Counted from the first letter of the stretch, positions 50,404 through 61,626 are shown. The stretch: 64,000 bases of DNA from Ahrensia sp. (GCA_028817895.1 JAPPOQ010000009.1:1-64000), one strand, 5' to 3'. Made by a program: numbers and translations. The notes: generated by a model not told the origin, from the letters alone.

Positions 50404-51941
50404 CCGTAGAACTCATCCCGGGCCAGGCAACGCTGGCCCAACTCGAGCATATCTGGCGGTCCGGTGAGGCGGTGAAACTGCACGAAGATGCGCGCCCACA
50501 CATAGAGCGCGCTGCGGAAATGGTCGCTCAAGCTGCGGCTGGTAGCGAGGCTGTTTACGGTGTGAATACCGGCTTCGGCAAATTGGCCAGCGTCAAGATC
50601 GCAGCCAGGGATACGGCCACACTGCAGCGCAACTTGATCTTGTCCCATTGTTGCGGCGTGGGTGAAACACTCGATGTCAACACAACACGCCTGATGATGG
50701 TACTGAAACTGCTGTCGCTTGGGCGCGGCGCGTCCGGTACGCGCTGGGTCGTGATCGAGCAGATCCAAAACATGCTGAAAACAGGCGTCACGCCCGTCAT
50801 CCCCGATCAAGGGTCTGTCGGTGCGTCCGGCGATCTCGCACCTTTGGCCCATATGGCCGCAGCGATGATGGGTGAAGGCGAGGCGTTTTACTCGGGCGAA
50901 CGCATGGCGGCCGGCGATGCACTGTCCAAAGCGGGCCTCGACCGGCTCGAACTGGGCCCCAAGGAGGGGCTTGGCCTTATCAACGGCACGCAATTTTCCA
51001 CCGCCTGCGCTTTGACGGGCCTGTTTGGCGCTTGGCGCAACGCGGCGGCAACAATCGTTTCCGCATCGCTCTCGACTGACGCCATCATGGGGTCGACCGC
51101 GCCTCTGGTCGATGACATTCACACCCTGCGCGGCCACGCAGGGCAAATCGCTGTTGCGCGAGCCATGCGCGATATCATGGCAGGTTCGGAAATCCGCGAA
51201 AGCCACCGCGAAGGCGATACGCGAGTGCAAGATCCCTATTGCATCCGCTGCCAGCCGCAGGTGACAGGCGCGGCGATGGACTTGCTGCATTTTGCAGGTC
51301 GCACACTGGAAGTCGAATCCAATGCCGTGACAGACAATCCGCTTGTCTTGACCGAAGAGGGGCTGATCGTTTCCGGCGGTAATTTTCATGCCGAACCCGT
51401 GGCTTTCGCAGCCGACCAGATCGCTTTGGCGATTTCCGAAGTCGGAGCCATTTCGCAACGCCGCGTTGCGCTGATGGTGGACCCGACCCTGTCTTTCGAT
51501 CTGCCGCCCTTTCTCACGCCAGAGCCCGGCCTGAACTCCGGCCTGATGATTGCCGAGGTGACGACGGCAGCGCTGATGAGCGAGAACAAGCATCTGGCAA
51601 ACCCTTGTTCGACGGATTCCACCCCGACTTCCGCCAATCAGGAAGACCATGTTTCGATGGCGGCTCACGGTGCGCGGCGCCTGGTCCGCATGAACCGCAA
51701 TCTCAATGCGATCATCGGCGTTGAATTGATGTGCGCAGCGCAGGGCGTGGAGTTTCGCGCTCCCTTGAAGACGAGCGAGAAACTGGCGGCGGCCATGGCG
51801 GTTCTTCGCAAGCAAGTCGCCACGCTGAAAGACGATCGCTACATGGCCGACGATCTCGCCAGAGCATCTGCAATCGTCGCGGAGGGTGATCTGCTCTCGG
51901 CTTTAAGCGTTTCCGGCTTTGTCACAGGCGAGGCCGTATGA
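50400..51941 (+). CDS. hutH: Histidine ammonia-lyase (histidase)
   Basis: 513 residues. Eliminates ammonia from L-histidine to give trans-urocanate. The MIO cofactor triad Ala-Ser-Gly is in [14 protein letters not shown]; other family segments are [19 protein letters not shown] and [13 protein letters not shown]. Length is normal. Overlaps hutI and hutG by ATGA. Confidence 0.95.
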   Translation: MTVELIPGQATLAQLEHIWRSGEAVKLHEDARPHIERAAEMVAQAAAGSEAVYGVNTGFGKLASVKIAARDTATLQRNLILSHCCGVGETLDVNTTRLMMVLKLLSLGRGASGTRWVVIEQIQNMLKTGVTPVIPDQGSVGASGDLAPLAHMAAAMMGEGEAFYSGERMAAGDALSKAGLDRLELGPKEGLGLINGTQFSTACALTGLFGAWRNAAATIVSASLSTDAIMGSTAPLVDDIHTLRGHAGQIAVARAMRDIMAGSEIRESHREGDTRVQDPYCIRCQPQVTGAAMDLLHFAGRTLEVESNAVTDNPLVLTEEGLIVSGGNFHAEPVAFAADQIALAISEVGAISQRRVALMVDPTLSFDLPPFLTPEPGLNSGLMIAEVTTAALMSENKHLANPCSTDSTPTSANQEDHVSMAAHGARRLVRMNRNLNAIIGVELMCAAQGVEFRAPLKTSEKLAAAMAVLRKQVATLKDDRYMADDLARASAIVAEGDLLSALSVSGFVTGEAV

Positions 51942-52738
51942 ACCCCGTTGAAATCCAGCGTGGCGACAGCCCCATTGTCCTTGGCCTGCCTCATACGGGC
52001 ACGTTTATGCCTGAAGACTTGTTCGAACGGCTGAATGAGAACGGTCGCACGCTTCGCGACACGGACTGGCATATCCACACCCTCTATGACGGGCTTCTGG
52101 AAGGCGCGACCACCGTGCGCGCTGCGTTCCATCGCTACGTGATCGACGCAAATCGCGACCCTGAAGGTGTGAGCCTTTATCCAGGTCAAAACACGACAGG
52201 ACTGGTGCCGCTGACCGATTTCGACGGCTTGCCGATCTGGTCGCAGCCGCCCACGGATACCGAGATCGAAGCGCGGCGCGCACATTTCCATACGCCGTAC
52301 CACGCGGCGCTGGAACGGGAATTGCAGCGGGTTCGGGCCAGGCATGGCATCGCCATTCTTTACGACTGCCACTCGATCCGCTCGCACATACCCTACCTGT
52401 TTGACGGCACATTGCCGGATTTCAACATCGGCACGAACGAGGGCCAGACCTGCGCTCCTGAAGTGCAGGACGCGGTTTGGCAAATATGCCGGCAGGCGCA
52501 GGATTACACCTCCGTGCTCAATGGCCGGTTCAAAGGCGGCTGGACGACGCGTCAATACGGGCGACCGGCTAAGAACATCCACGCCATTCAGATGGAACTG
52601 GCTCAATCCACCCATCTGACATTCGAAACTCTGCCATTCGACTATGATGTGGAGAAAGCCAAAACGCTGCGGGTTCACCTCAAACACATTCTCACCGAGC
52701 TATCCGAAGTTGCCGGACAATTTGGGGCAAGCGCATGA
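51938..52738 (+). CDS. hutG: N-formylglutamate deformylase
   Basis: 266 residues, metal-dependent amidohydrolase that releases formate and L-glutamate from N-formylglutamate, the last hut step. Motifs: [58 protein letters not shown] and [15 protein letters not shown]. Overlaps hutH (ATGA) and the CoA-transferase gene (ATGA). Confidence 0.94.
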   Translation: MNPVEIQRGDSPIVLGLPHTGTFMPEDLFERLNENGRTLRDTDWHIHTLYDGLLEGATTVRAAFHRYVIDANRDPEGVSLYPGQNTTGLVPLTDFDGLPIWSQPPTDTEIEARRAHFHTPYHAALERELQRVRARHGIAILYDCHSIRSHIPYLFDGTLPDFNIGTNEGQTCAPEVQDAVWQICRQAQDYTSVLNGRFKGGWTTRQYGRPAKNIHAIQMELAQSTHLTFETLPFDYDVEKAKTLRVHLKHILTELSEVAGQFGASA

Positions 52739-53934
52739 AGCCGCTTGAAGGCGTCCGCATTCTCGATATGACCCGTGTACTGGCGGGGCCGTATTGCACG
52801 GCTCTGTTGGCCGATCTTGGCGCGGAGATCATCAAGCTGGAGCCGCTGCACGGTGACGACTACCGCCATATCGGTCCCTTCGTTGATGGCGAAAGTGCTT
52901 TGTTTTCGCTCAGTAATCGCGGCAAAAAATCCATCGCTCTGAACCTGAAAGCGGAACGCGGGCTTCAGATTGCCCTTGAGATTGCCGATCAGGTTGATGT
53001 GGTCGTTGAAAACTTCCGGCCCGGTGTAGCGGCGCGCATTGGCCTCGGGCCGGATACCCTTCGCGAGCGCAATCCGAGGCTCGTTTATTGTTCGATTTCC
53101 GGTTTCGGCCAGACCGGGCCGATGAAGGACCAGCCTGCTTACGATCTCGTCGTGCAGGCCATGAGCGGCCTCATGGCGGCAACGGGCGAAGAGGGTGGTC
53201 AACCTCTCAAAACGGGTGAGAGCATTGCCGACCTGACAGGCGGGCTGTTCGGCTCGTGGGGCATTTTGGCAGCGCTGGTCCACAAAGGACGCACGGGTGA
53301 GGGCGCAACGCTGGATGTCTCAATGTACGATGCGCTCTATTCCATGCTGACGACCAGCCATGCATTGCATCTTTACGCCGATAAAACGCCTCAGCGCGTT
53401 GGTAACCGGCATCCGCTTTCCACGCCATTTGGTTGTTATGAAACAAGCGACGGTCAAGTTGTGATCGCCGTTTTGAATGCTTCGCAATTTGCTCGCTTTG
53501 CCGATCTGATCGGACATGGCGGCATTGAGAGCGACCCGCGCTTTGCCAGTGATACGGCCAGAACGGAAAACGAAGCAGCGTTGCGGGCGATGATTGAGAA
53601 CTGGTCGTTGAACCGCTCGACAGAAGCGGCGATCGTCGACCTTGCCGGTATCGGCATTCCCTGCGCCCCCATCTGGGACATCATGCAAGCGACCAACAGC
53701 GATCACGCCCGCGAGCGGGGTCTGGTGCGAAACGTTACGCACTCGAAATTGGGCGAATCGCCAGTCGTCGGCCAGCCGGTATTCTTCAACGGCCAAAAAC
53801 CAGGCGCCGATCACGGCGCGCCATCTCTGGGCGCCGAGGCGGAGGAGATTTTATCCACCTTCAACGGCCTGACTTCATCAGAGATTCGTGAGCTTTGTGA
53901 AAACGGAATCCTGTCATCGGGAGCCGACCGATGA
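52735..53934 (+). CDS. Family III CoA-transferase (CaiB/BaiF type)
   Basis: 399 residues. CoA-transferase family III enzymes move CoA between carboxylic acids through an aspartyl-CoA intermediate. Seen here: VRILDMTRVLAGPYCTALLADLGAEIIKLEP, VVVENFRPGVAARIGLG, the catalytic Asp in QPAYDLVVQAMSGLMAATGE, and STPFGCYETSDG. Not part of the normal hut pathway, yet coupled at both ends by ATGA to hutG and an acyl-CoA dehydrogenase. An attractive reaction is exchange of CoA between urocanyl-CoA and an imidazole-containing acid such as imidazole propionate; this is inference. Confidence 0.9.
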   Translation: MKPLEGVRILDMTRVLAGPYCTALLADLGAEIIKLEPLHGDDYRHIGPFVDGESALFSLSNRGKKSIALNLKAERGLQIALEIADQVDVVVENFRPGVAARIGLGPDTLRERNPRLVYCSISGFGQTGPMKDQPAYDLVVQAMSGLMAATGEEGGQPLKTGESIADLTGGLFGSWGILAALVHKGRTGEGATLDVSMYDALYSMLTTSHALHLYADKTPQRVGNRHPLSTPFGCYETSDGQVVIAVLNASQFARFADLIGHGGIESDPRFASDTARTENEAALRAMIENWSLNRSTEAAIVDLAGIGIPCAPIWDIMQATNSDHARERGLVRNVTHSKLGESPVVGQPVFFNGQKPGADHGAPSLGAEAEEILSTFNGLTSSEIRELCENGILSSGADR

Positions 53935-55079
53935 ATGATCTCTACCACATGCTCAGTTCCGAAGAGCGCATGTTTTGTGATGTGTTGGAACGCATTGCCG
54001 ATGAACACATAGCTCCGAGGGCTCAGAACACCGACGAGGCCGGTGAATTTGTTCACGAGCAACTGAAAGTTCTGGCTGAAGCCGGGATGATGGGTGCAAA
54101 TCTGCCGGAAGAGGCAGGTGGCAGCGGCATTTCCGCATCCGCCCTTTTGCGCGCAGTGGAAATCGTGGCTGGCGCATGCGGTTCGACCGCTTCAGCCCTG
54201 ACGGCCCACTACCTCGCGACCGATTCAGTATTGATTGGCGGCACTGATGCGCAAAAACAGGATTTTCTGCCCAAGGCCGCATCGGGCGAATGGCTTGGAG
54301 CATTCGGTCTGACGGAACCGTCAGCGGGAAGCGATCCGGCAGACATGAATACCCGCGCCGTGCGCGAGGGCGATGGATGGCGGCTGAAGGGCACAAAATG
54401 CTTCATCTCCAATGGAGGTGTCGCCGATTTCGTGATCGTTTATGCCAAGACCGATCCGTCCGCCCGGCATCGCGGCATTAGCGCCTTCATCCTGCCGAAG
54501 GGCACCGATGGGCTCGATATCGGCAACCCTGAAAAAACGATGGGGTTGAAGGGCGGTCATGTCTTTACCCTCAACCTCGATTGTCATCTTCCCGGTGATG
54601 CAATTCTGGGCAGCAGTGAGGGGCAGGGTTTCAAAACCGCCATGAAAGTGCTGGACAATGGCCGCGTTGAAGTTGCCGCCCAGTGCATCGGCTTGGCCCA
54701 GGCTGCGCTTGACGCCGCCGTGAAATATTCCGGCGAAAGGGTCATCGGCGGAAAGGCGTTGAACCACAAACAGGGCATCCGCTGGATGCTTGCCGATATG
54801 TCGATGGAATTGCGCTGTGCCCGTCTCATGGCCCTGGAAGCGGCCAGACAGCGTGATCTCGGTATCCGGTTCTCGGAAGCTGCTTCGATGGCGAAGCTGA
54901 AGGCCTCCGAAGCTGCCGATATGGTTGCCGACACCGCACTGCAAATCCACGGTGGCTATGGCTACACCCGCGACTTCCCGATCGAACGGATCACACGCGA
55001 TTTGCGCATCATGAGGATCTATGAAGGTTCCTCGGAAATCCAACGCACCATCATCGCAGGCCATCTGCTGGCTCAATAA
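53931..55079 (+). CDS. Acyl-CoA dehydrogenase
   Basis: 382 residues, FAD-dependent alpha,beta-desaturating enzyme. Family segments: [79 protein letters not shown] with the usual catalytic glutamate in YEGSSEIQ. Lies between the CoA-transferase and hutU, so a CoA ester desaturated here could directly give the acrylate side chain of urocanate. The electron acceptor would be ETF, not encoded nearby. Confidence 0.9.
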   Translation: MNDLYHMLSSEERMFCDVLERIADEHIAPRAQNTDEAGEFVHEQLKVLAEAGMMGANLPEEAGGSGISASALLRAVEIVAGACGSTASALTAHYLATDSVLIGGTDAQKQDFLPKAASGEWLGAFGLTEPSAGSDPADMNTRAVREGDGWRLKGTKCFISNGGVADFVIVYAKTDPSARHRGISAFILPKGTDGLDIGNPEKTMGLKGGHVFTLNLDCHLPGDAILGSSEGQGFKTAMKVLDNGRVEVAAQCIGLAQAALDAAVKYSGERVIGGKALNHKQGIRWMLADMSMELRCARLMALEAARQRDLGIRFSEAASMAKLKASEAADMVADTALQIHGGYGYTRDFPIERITRDLRIMRIYEGSSEIQRTIIAGHLLAQ

Positions 55080-55090
55080 CGGAGTTTTTC

Positions 55091-56767
55091 ATGACCAATC
55101 CCCGCCACAACATGCGCGATGTTTTTCCCGACACCGGCAAGGAGATTTCCGCAAAGAGCTGGCTGACTGAAGCGCCGATGCGGATGCTGATGAACAATCT
55201 GCATCCCGATGTTGCGGAAAATCCGCATGAGCTTGTTGTGTATGGCGGTATCGGCCGTGCGGCGCGCACATGGGACGATTTCGACAAGATGGTCGCCACA
55301 ATGAAAACGTTGGAGGACGACGAGACCATGCTGGTGCAGTCGGGCAAACCGGTCGGTGTGTTCCGCACCCACAAGGATGCGCCGCGTGTGCTGATCGCCA
55401 ACTCCAACCTCGTGCCGCATTGGGCGACGTGGGATCATTTCAATGAGCTCGATAAGAAAGGTCTGGCCATGTACGGCCAGATGACTGCCGGCTCGTGGAT
55501 CTATATCGGCACGCAGGGCATCGTTCAGGGAACTTACGAAACCTTCGTCGAGGCCGGCCGTCAACACTATGACGGTAATCTGTCCGGCAAGTGGATTCTG
55601 ACCGGCGGTCTCGGCGGCATGGGTGGTGCTCAGCCACTGGCAGCCGTCATGGCCGGTGCCTGTTGTCTCGCCGTGGAATGCGACGAGACCCGCGCCGATT
55701 TCCGCCTGCGTACCCGCTATGTGGACGAGAAAACCCATTCGCTCGACGAGGCGCTGGCGATGATCGATCGCTGGACGAAGGCAGGTGAGGCGAAGTCCGT
55801 TGCATTGATCGGCAACGCGGCGGATGTGTTTCCGAAGCTCGTCGAAATTATGGGTAATGGTGGGGTCCGTCCCGACATCGTCACGGACCAGACCAGCGCG
55901 CACGATCCGCTGCATGGTTATCTGCCGCAAGGTTGGGACGTTGCCGAGTGGCGAGCCAAACAGGAAAGCGAGCCTAAGGCCGTTGAAAAAGCCGCCCGCG
56001 AATCCATGAAAATTCACGTGCGGGCGATGGTGGATTTTTGGGATGCGGGAGTCCCGACCCTCGACTACGGCAATAACATCCGTCAGGTCGCAAAAGAAGA
56101 AGGACTTGAAAACGCTTTCGCCTTCCCGGGTTTCGTGCCGGCTTATATCCGTCCGCTCTTCTGCCGGGGTATCGGGCCTTTCCGCTGGTGCGCACTGTCG
56201 GGAGACCCCGAAGACATCTACAAAACCGACGCCAAGGTGAAAGAACTCGTCGATGACGCACATCTGCACAATTGGCTCGACATGGCCCGCGAACGGATAT
56301 CGTTTCAGGGCCTTCCCGCGCGCATCTGCTGGGTCGGACTGGGTGTCCGTCACAAGCTCGGCCTTGCTTTCAACGAGATGGTACGAAGCGGAGAACTTTC
56401 CGCACCGGTCGTGATCGGTCGCGATCATTTGGACTCAGGCTCTGTCGCCTCACCCAACCGCGAAACGGAAGCCATGAAGGACGGCTCCGACGCCGTCTCC
56501 GACTGGCCGCTCTTAAATGCACTGCTCAACACAGCGTCCGGTGCGACCTGGGTGTCGCTTCATCATGGTGGTGGTGTCGGCATGGGCTTCTCGCAGCATT
56601 CAGGGATGGTGATCTGCTGTGACGGCACTGAAGATGCCGACCGCCGCATCGCCAATGTGCTCTGGAACGACCCGGCAACCGGTGTCATGCGCCATGCCGA
56701 TGCAGGCTACGAAGACGCGCTCGATTGCGCGCGCGAAAACGGCCTGAACCTTCCAGCTATTCTTTGA
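55091..56767 (+). CDS. hutU: Urocanate hydratase
   Basis: 558 residues, NAD+-dependent hydratase turning urocanate into imidazolone propionate. Motifs: [39 protein letters not shown] (NAD binding), [36 protein letters not shown] and [22 protein letters not shown] precedes the start by eight bases. It follows the acyl-CoA dehydrogenase by 11 bases; in most hut operons it is next to hutH. Confidence 0.95.
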   Translation: MTNPRHNMRDVFPDTGKEISAKSWLTEAPMRMLMNNLHPDVAENPHELVVYGGIGRAARTWDDFDKMVATMKTLEDDETMLVQSGKPVGVFRTHKDAPRVLIANSNLVPHWATWDHFNELDKKGLAMYGQMTAGSWIYIGTQGIVQGTYETFVEAGRQHYDGNLSGKWILTGGLGGMGGAQPLAAVMAGACCLAVECDETRADFRLRTRYVDEKTHSLDEALAMIDRWTKAGEAKSVALIGNAADVFPKLVEIMGNGGVRPDIVTDQTSAHDPLHGYLPQGWDVAEWRAKQESEPKAVEKAARESMKIHVRAMVDFWDAGVPTLDYGNNIRQVAKEEGLENAFAFPGFVPAYIRPLFCRGIGPFRWCALSGDPEDIYKTDAKVKELVDDAHLHNWLDMARERISFQGLPARICWVGLGVRHKLGLAFNEMVRSGELSAPVVIGRDHLDSGSVASPNRETEAMKDGSDAVSDWPLLNALLNTASGATWVSLHHGGGVGMGFSQHSGMVICCDGTEDADRRIANVLWNDPATGVMRHADAGYEDALDCARENGLNLPAIL

Positions 56768-56782
56768 GACGAGGATTCAATC

Positions 56783-57586
56783 ATGAACACAGCAAATATC
56801 ACAGACACCCAGATCGAAGAGTTTCAGCGCGATGGCGCTGTGCTGTTGAAGGGCGCATTCGCCGATTACGTCGAGCCGCTGCGCAAGGCAATCGAGGAAA
56901 ACAAGGCCAACCCTTCATGGCGTGAGCGCACTTACACGCCCGAAGATGGCAGTGCTCCGTTCTTTCAGGATTACTGTGTCTGGTCGCAATTCGGCGGCTA
57001 TAAGTCACTTGTGACGGAATCGCCGATGGCAGCGATGGCGGCGCGCCTTATGCAATCCAGGACCGCCCGTATTTTCCACGATCATATTCTGGTGAAGGAG
57101 CCAGGCAATTCAATCGTCACGCCGTGGCATCAGGATCAGCCTTATTATCTGGTTGAAGGTCAGCAGTCGGTCTCGTTCTGGGTGCCGCTCGATTCTGTCC
57201 CACGGGATCGGACGATCGAATATGTCGCCGGTTCGCACCATTGGAACAAGGATTTCAAACCCACGCGTTTCGATGGAACGGCACTGTTTGAAAACGATGT
57301 GTCCGAGGAAGTACCGGATGTGGATGCCAAGCGCGATGAGTTGGATATTCTCGGCTGGGCCGTTGAACCTGGGGATGCCGTCGCCTTTACGTTCCGCACA
57401 TTGCACGGTGCGCCGGCCAATGCATCGCCGACCCGCCGCCGTGTGATCTCGGTTCGCTGGGTTGGGGACGATGCGCGTTTTGCGGACCGTCCGGGCAAGA
57501 CCTCGCCGGCATTCCCCGATCTTGATTTTGCACCTGGCCAGCCCTTCGAGGCCGATGAGTTTCCAGTGCTTCACACCACCGCGTAA
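56783..57586 (+). CDS. Phytanoyl-CoA dioxygenase (PhyH) family oxygenase
   Basis: 267 residues, Fe(II)/2-oxoglutarate-dependent dioxygenase fold. Iron ligands H-x-D in TPWHQDQPYYLVEG and the distal His in FRTLHGAPANAS; FWVPLDSVPRDRTIEYVAGSHHW is the usual PhyH core. Members hydroxylate small molecules such as ectoine, betaines or lipids, or start N-demethylation. Here 15 bases after hutU, ahead of a Rieske oxygenase, so likely acts on a modified imidazole compound entering the hut route; inference. Confidence 0.87.
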   Translation: MNTANITDTQIEEFQRDGAVLLKGAFADYVEPLRKAIEENKANPSWRERTYTPEDGSAPFFQDYCVWSQFGGYKSLVTESPMAAMAARLMQSRTARIFHDHILVKEPGNSIVTPWHQDQPYYLVEGQQSVSFWVPLDSVPRDRTIEYVAGSHHWNKDFKPTRFDGTALFENDVSEEVPDVDAKRDELDILGWAVEPGDAVAFTFRTLHGAPANASPTRRRVISVRWVGDDARFADRPGKTSPAFPDLDFAPGQPFEADEFPVLHTTA

Positions 57587-57613
57587 ATTCAGCTTCGCAA
57601 GAGGAAGAACCCG

Positions 57614-58654
57614 ATGTTTTTGAAGAACGCCTGGTATGTCGCCGCCTGGGATCATGAAGTCACAACCGAGCTGCAGCAGGTTGTCGTTCTGGGTGAGAAG
57701 ATCTGCATGTATCGGACCAGCAGGAACGAAGTGATCGCGCTGGAAGATGCCTGCCCGCATCGCAAGCTGCCTTTGTCGAAAGGCCGCATCAAGGATGATA
57801 ACCTGGAATGCGGTTATCACGGGCTGACATTCGATTGCGCGGGTCAATGCGTATGGGCACCGGGTGGTGGACGCATTCCTTCAAACGCCAAAGTGCGCAC
57901 CTATCCGGTTCACGAGAAATACGGTCTGGTTTGGATATGGATGGGTAACGCTGCGATAGCCGAGCCGGAAGAAATCTTCGATATTCCCAATTTCGACAAT
58001 CCTGCCTGGGGCATGAACCGCGGTGCCGCGATGGAGCTGGACTGCAACTATCTCTACATGTGCGACAATCTTCTTGACCCGACCCATGTCGCATGGGTGC
58101 ATGAGAGCTCGTTCGGTCAGGCATCGACGAAAGACACGCCGCTGCGCGTCTCCAAGACAGACGATGGCATCATCGTCCATCGTTGGATGATGGATGTGGA
58201 GCCTGCGCCTTTCTACAAGAAGGTCATCGGCTTTGAGGGCAATTGCGACCGCCTCCAGCACTACGAAGTCCGCTATCCGAGCCACGCGCTCATCAAGGCG
58301 GTGTTCACTCCTGCCGGCACCGGCGGGCCGGACGGCAAGCTCCACGATGATGTGTTCATCATGGACAGCTACAACTTCATGACGCCGACGACCGACAAGA
58401 AGACCCGATATTACTGGTTCCAGCTGCGCAACATCCGCCCTGATGACGAAGAGCTTTCAAAGGTGATGAGCGATGACGTGCAACACGCCTTCGAAGAAGA
58501 CCGGGCCGTTCTCAATGAGGTGCAGAAGGGAATGGACAGCAAGACGTCTCCCCATATCGACTTGCCTATCGACGGCGGACAACTGCGTTTCCGCCGCAGA
58601 CTACAGGCAATGATTCAGGAAGAGGCTGCGGTCGACGAGCATATGGCCAATTGA
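57614..58654 (+). CDS. VanA-like Rieske non-haem iron oxygenase
   Basis: 346 residues. Rieske [2Fe-2S] domain with CPH at about 47-49 and CGYHG at about 66 ([27 protein letters not shown]), then the catalytic domain with the mononuclear iron motif [14 protein letters not shown] (D-x2-H-x4-H). The closest named relatives are vanillate O-demethylase-type oxygenases that remove methyl groups from O or N, so demethylation or ring hydroxylation of a methylated imidazole is plausible. No dedicated VanB-type reductase adjoins; the flavin reductase at 59812 may serve. Confidence 0.88.
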   Translation: MFLKNAWYVAAWDHEVTTELQQVVVLGEKICMYRTSRNEVIALEDACPHRKLPLSKGRIKDDNLECGYHGLTFDCAGQCVWAPGGGRIPSNAKVRTYPVHEKYGLVWIWMGNAAIAEPEEIFDIPNFDNPAWGMNRGAAMELDCNYLYMCDNLLDPTHVAWVHESSFGQASTKDTPLRVSKTDDGIIVHRWMMDVEPAPFYKKVIGFEGNCDRLQHYEVRYPSHALIKAVFTPAGTGGPDGKLHDDVFIMDSYNFMTPTTDKKTRYYWFQLRNIRPDDEELSKVMSDDVQHAFEEDRAVLNEVQKGMDSKTSPHIDLPIDGGQLRFRRRLQAMIQEEAAVDEHMAN

Positions 58655-58683
58655 CGGCCGCTTTAGAGAATAGGGATGCGGCA

Positions 58684-59727
58684 ATGAACAACTGGGTCGT
58701 CGACGCGATCGGCAAGATCAACGCGGATGCCCACAGATCGGCTGACACCCATCTGTTCAAACTCCCCCTGCCGCGTCTTGAAGGGATCGACATCTATCTC
58801 AAAGACGAGAGCACCCATCCCACAGGCAGTCTCAAACATCGACTGGCGCGTTCCTTGTTTTTGTATGCATTGTGCAACGGCGAGATAAAGGAAGATATGA
58901 CGGTAGTGGAGGCATCCTCCGGAAGCACTGCTGTTTCGGAAGCCTATTTCGCAAGGATGATAGGCGTGCCCTTCATAGCAGTACTCCCCAAAAGCACTGC
59001 TCGCAGCAAAATCAGCCAGATCGAATTCTATGGCGGCCAAACTCACTTTGTGGAGTCAGCACCGCAAATGCATGGTGCGTCGGTCGAGCTGGCGGCTTCG
59101 ATCGGCGGGTATTTTATGGACCAGTTCACCTTTGCGGAACGCGCAACAGATTGGCGGGGCAACAACAACATTGCCGAAAGCATTTTTACCCAAATGGAGC
59201 GTGAACCGCACCCGGTGCCCTCGGTCTTGGTGATGAGTGCAGGAACCGGAGGAACATCCGCGACGCTGGGCCGCTATATCCGGTACAGGGGCTACGACAC
59301 AAGACTCACTGTCGTGGACCCGGAAAACTCGGTCTTTTATGACAGCTACATGACCGGCGATCGTAGTCTTGTCTCTGATAAATCCAGCCGCATCGAGGGT
59401 ATTGGGCGGCCCAAAGTCGAACACTCCTTTCAGCCGGGGGTCATCGACAAGATGCTGCAGGTGCCTGATGCTGCAAGCATAGCGACAATGCTATGGCTGG
59501 AAAAACTGATCGGGCGAAAGGCCGGACCATCGACAGGCACGAACCTCTGGGGTGCTCTGAAATCGGCGCAAGAGATGGCAAAACTCGGTCAGTCCGGATC
59601 CATCGTCACGCTTTTGTGCGATGGTGGAGAGCGCTATCTCGACACCTGTTACGATCCGACATGGGTAAGCACATGTGTCGGAGACTACGAACAATACGCT
59701 GTTGAACTGGATGGTGATTTCAGCTGA
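58684..59727 (+). CDS. PLP-dependent cysteine synthase/desulfhydrase-like enzyme
   Basis: 347 residues, fold type II PLP enzyme. PLP lysine in [18 protein letters not shown], asparagine-loop region [30 protein letters not shown], glycine-rich phosphate site [19 protein letters not shown]. The pattern fits the Cds1-like cysteine desulfhydrase branch of the cysteine synthase family more than housekeeping CysK. In this operon it could release sulfur or ammonia from a substituted amino acid. ATG 58684 chosen; an in-frame TTG at 58651 overlaps the Rieske stop. Confidence 0.8.
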   Translation: MNNWVVDAIGKINADAHRSADTHLFKLPLPRLEGIDIYLKDESTHPTGSLKHRLARSLFLYALCNGEIKEDMTVVEASSGSTAVSEAYFARMIGVPFIAVLPKSTARSKISQIEFYGGQTHFVESAPQMHGASVELAASIGGYFMDQFTFAERATDWRGNNNIAESIFTQMEREPHPVPSVLVMSAGTGGTSATLGRYIRYRGYDTRLTVVDPENSVFYDSYMTGDRSLVSDKSSRIEGIGRPKVEHSFQPGVIDKMLQVPDAASIATMLWLEKLIGRKAGPSTGTNLWGALKSAQEMAKLGQSGSIVTLLCDGGERYLDTCYDPTWVSTCVGDYEQYAVELDGDFS

Positions 59728-59811
59728 TCGGATTTCGCTCAAATTCAACCGCGCTGATTGGTGCATGCAATTTTAGACAACGCAATTAGATGCCGCATGT
59801 GGGAGAGAGAA

Positions 59812-60465
59812 ATGGAATACGCACCGGGACACGAAAAGTGTCCGCTGCCATTTTCGCCGTTCAAGAGCTGCACAGTGCCGCGGCCTATCGGCTGGTTGTC
59901 GACAATCAGCGCTGACGGCATCCACAATCTGGCACCCTACAGCCAATGGCAGAATCTGACCTTCGACCCGCCAATGGTGATGTTTGCCGCCAACCAGCTT
60001 TCCGACGGCCGGCGGAAAGATACCGTGCTCAACGCGGAAGAAACCGGCTGGTTTGTCTGGAACATGGCCACCTGGGGTCTTCGAGATGCGGTAAATGTTT
60101 CGGCAATGGAACTTGGTCCTGGGGAGGACGAGTTTGACCGGGCAGGCGTGACCAAGGCGGCCTGTGTCGATGCTCCTGGCGCGCGCGTTGCCGAAAGCCC
60201 TTGCCATTTCGAATGCAGCTATGTTTCGACCCATCGCTTGCCCGGCCACAGCCCGGTTGGTTCAATTGATGTGGTCTACGGTCGTGTTGAGCGCCTCCAT
60301 GTGGCTGACGATGTTTTGACCGCCGAAGGTAAACTCGACATTCCCAAAATCCAGCCCATCGCTCGAATGGGATATTACGATTACGCCTGCATCCGCGAGA
60401 CGTTCGAGATGCGAATTCCAAACGCGAGCGGTGCCGCCGCAGATGGGCTTGAAGGCAAGGCGTAG
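59812..60465 (+). CDS. Flavin reductase-domain protein
   Basis: 217 residues of the flavin reductase (FlaRed/DIM6-NTAB) family: CTVPRPIGWLSTISADGIHNLAPYSQWQNLTFDPPMVMFAANQ, KDTVLNAEETGWFVWNMAT and ESPCHFECSYV. Such proteins bind FMN and reduce it with NAD(P)H, feeding oxygenases; some have hydrolase-like or other roles. GGGAGAG just upstream supports ATG 59812 over earlier in-frame starts (59758, 59797). Probable electron partner for the Rieske oxygenase, by context only. Confidence 0.83.
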   Translation: MEYAPGHEKCPLPFSPFKSCTVPRPIGWLSTISADGIHNLAPYSQWQNLTFDPPMVMFAANQLSDGRRKDTVLNAEETGWFVWNMATWGLRDAVNVSAMELGPGEDEFDRAGVTKAACVDAPGARVAESPCHFECSYVSTHRLPGHSPVGSIDVVYGRVERLHVADDVLTAEGKLDIPKIQPIARMGYYDYACIRETFEMRIPNASGAAADGLEGKA

Positions 60466-60490
60466 AAAACTTCAACAAGGAGAAGAGACC

Positions 60491-61585
60491 ATGAAAAGAA
60501 GACAGTTTTTGTCAGCCGGAGCCGCAACCGCAGTTGCCGCAACAACTGTAGGCCTTGCCACCCCGGCAATCGCACAGGAAAAACGTCAATGGAAAATGGT
60601 AACGGCGTGGCCGAAAAACCTGCCGGGACCGGGCGTTGCTGCCCAAATGCTGGCCGACCGCATCACCGCTCTCTCCGGTGGCCGCATCGAGGTTAAATTG
60701 TTCGCGGCCGGCGAACTTGTGCCGGGACGGGGTGTTTTTGATGCCGTTTCGGAGGGGACCGCTGAACTCTACCATGCCGTGCCGGCATATTGGGGCTCCA
60801 AGTCAAAAGGCATCTTGATGTTTGGCTCGCAGCCCTTTGGATTGCGTGCGGATGAGCAGGTCGGCTGGATGACCCATGGCGGCGGACAGGCGCTCTATGA
60901 CGAGATGTATGGCCGGTTTGGCTTGAAACCGTTTCTTTGTGGCAATTCCGGCCCACAATGGCAGGGTTGGTTCAAGAATGAACTCAACTCGGCGGAAGAT
61001 CTCAAAGGCCTGAAATTCCGTACAACAGGTCTTGCTTCCGAGATGTGCTCAAAGCTGGGTATGGCGGTTCAGGCCATGGGCGGTCGTGACATGTTTCAAG
61101 CGCTCCAGTCGGGTGCTCTTGATGCGGGTGAGTTTATCGGGCCGTGGACCGACAGTGCGCTTGGCTTCCATCAGGTCGCCAAGAACTACTACTGGCCGGG
61201 TGTTGGCGAACCGTCTTCCGCCGAAGAATGCTCGGTCAACGCCAAGGCCTATAACGAGTTGCCTGATGATTTAAAGGCTGCGGTCAGTCTGGCCTGCGAG
61301 AGCCTCTATAATCCGGTCTGGACCGAATACACGACCAAGCATGCGCTTGCTCTGAAAAAGCTGGTCGATGAGGAAGGCGTGCAGGTTAAGCAGCTGCCAG
61401 ACGATATCCTGGCCGCCATGGGCAAGGCGGGCGATGAGGTGATTTCAGAACTCCGTGAAGACGAAGATGAGCTGGTAAAGCGCATTGCCGAGAGTTTTGT
61501 TTCCTATCGGGACTCCGTTGGCCGTTACATGGTCTATGCCGATAACGGCCAGATGAACGCCCGTGCAAAGGCCTTGAGCTACTAG
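60491..61585 (+). CDS. dctP: TRAP transporter solute-binding protein (DctP family)
   Basis: 364 residues. Tat-type signal MKRRQFLSAGAATAVAATTVG ending near AIAQ, then the DctP domain: WKMVTAWPKNLPGPGVAAQMLADRI, GGRIEVKLFAAGELVPGRGVFDAVS, GNSGPQWQGWFKNELNSAEDLKGLKFRTTGLAS. TRAP binding proteins capture organic acids in the periplasm; the WPKNLPG branch includes 2-oxoacid and similar binders with a conserved Arg (here in LKFRTTG). The ligand is probably the imidazole-type carboxylate degraded by the operon. AAGGAG precedes ATG 60491. Confidence 0.9.
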   Translation: MKRRQFLSAGAATAVAATTVGLATPAIAQEKRQWKMVTAWPKNLPGPGVAAQMLADRITALSGGRIEVKLFAAGELVPGRGVFDAVSEGTAELYHAVPAYWGSKSKGILMFGSQPFGLRADEQVGWMTHGGGQALYDEMYGRFGLKPFLCGNSGPQWQGWFKNELNSAEDLKGLKFRTTGLASEMCSKLGMAVQAMGGRDMFQALQSGALDAGEFIGPWTDSALGFHQVAKNYYWPGVGEPSSAEECSVNAKAYNELPDDLKAAVSLACESLYNPVWTEYTTKHALALKKLVDEEGVQVKQLPDDILAAMGKAGDEVISELREDEDELVKRIAESFVSYRDSVGRYMVYADNGQMNARAKALSY

Positions 61586-61593
61586 GCAAAGGT

Positions 61594-61626
61594 GAAAGGC
61601 TGGCGCTCGTTTCGCGCCAGCCCTTT
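61594..61626 (+). terminator. Stem-loop between dctP and dctQ
   Basis: GGCTGGCGC (61598-61606) and GCGCCAGCC (61614-61622) pair around a seven-base loop; flanking GAAA/TTTC extends the stem with one bulge. Located just after dctP inside the operon. Such structures often stabilise or partly terminate the message so that the binding protein is made in excess over the membrane subunits. Confidence 0.65.

Noticed and set aside
50349-51815. 488-codon minus-strand frame opposite hutH
   Set aside because: hutH is certain from its ASG motif; the reverse frame is His/Arg/Gln-rich shadow.
55073-56428. 451-codon minus-strand frame opposite hutU
   Set aside because: Shadow of urocanase; no family resemblance.
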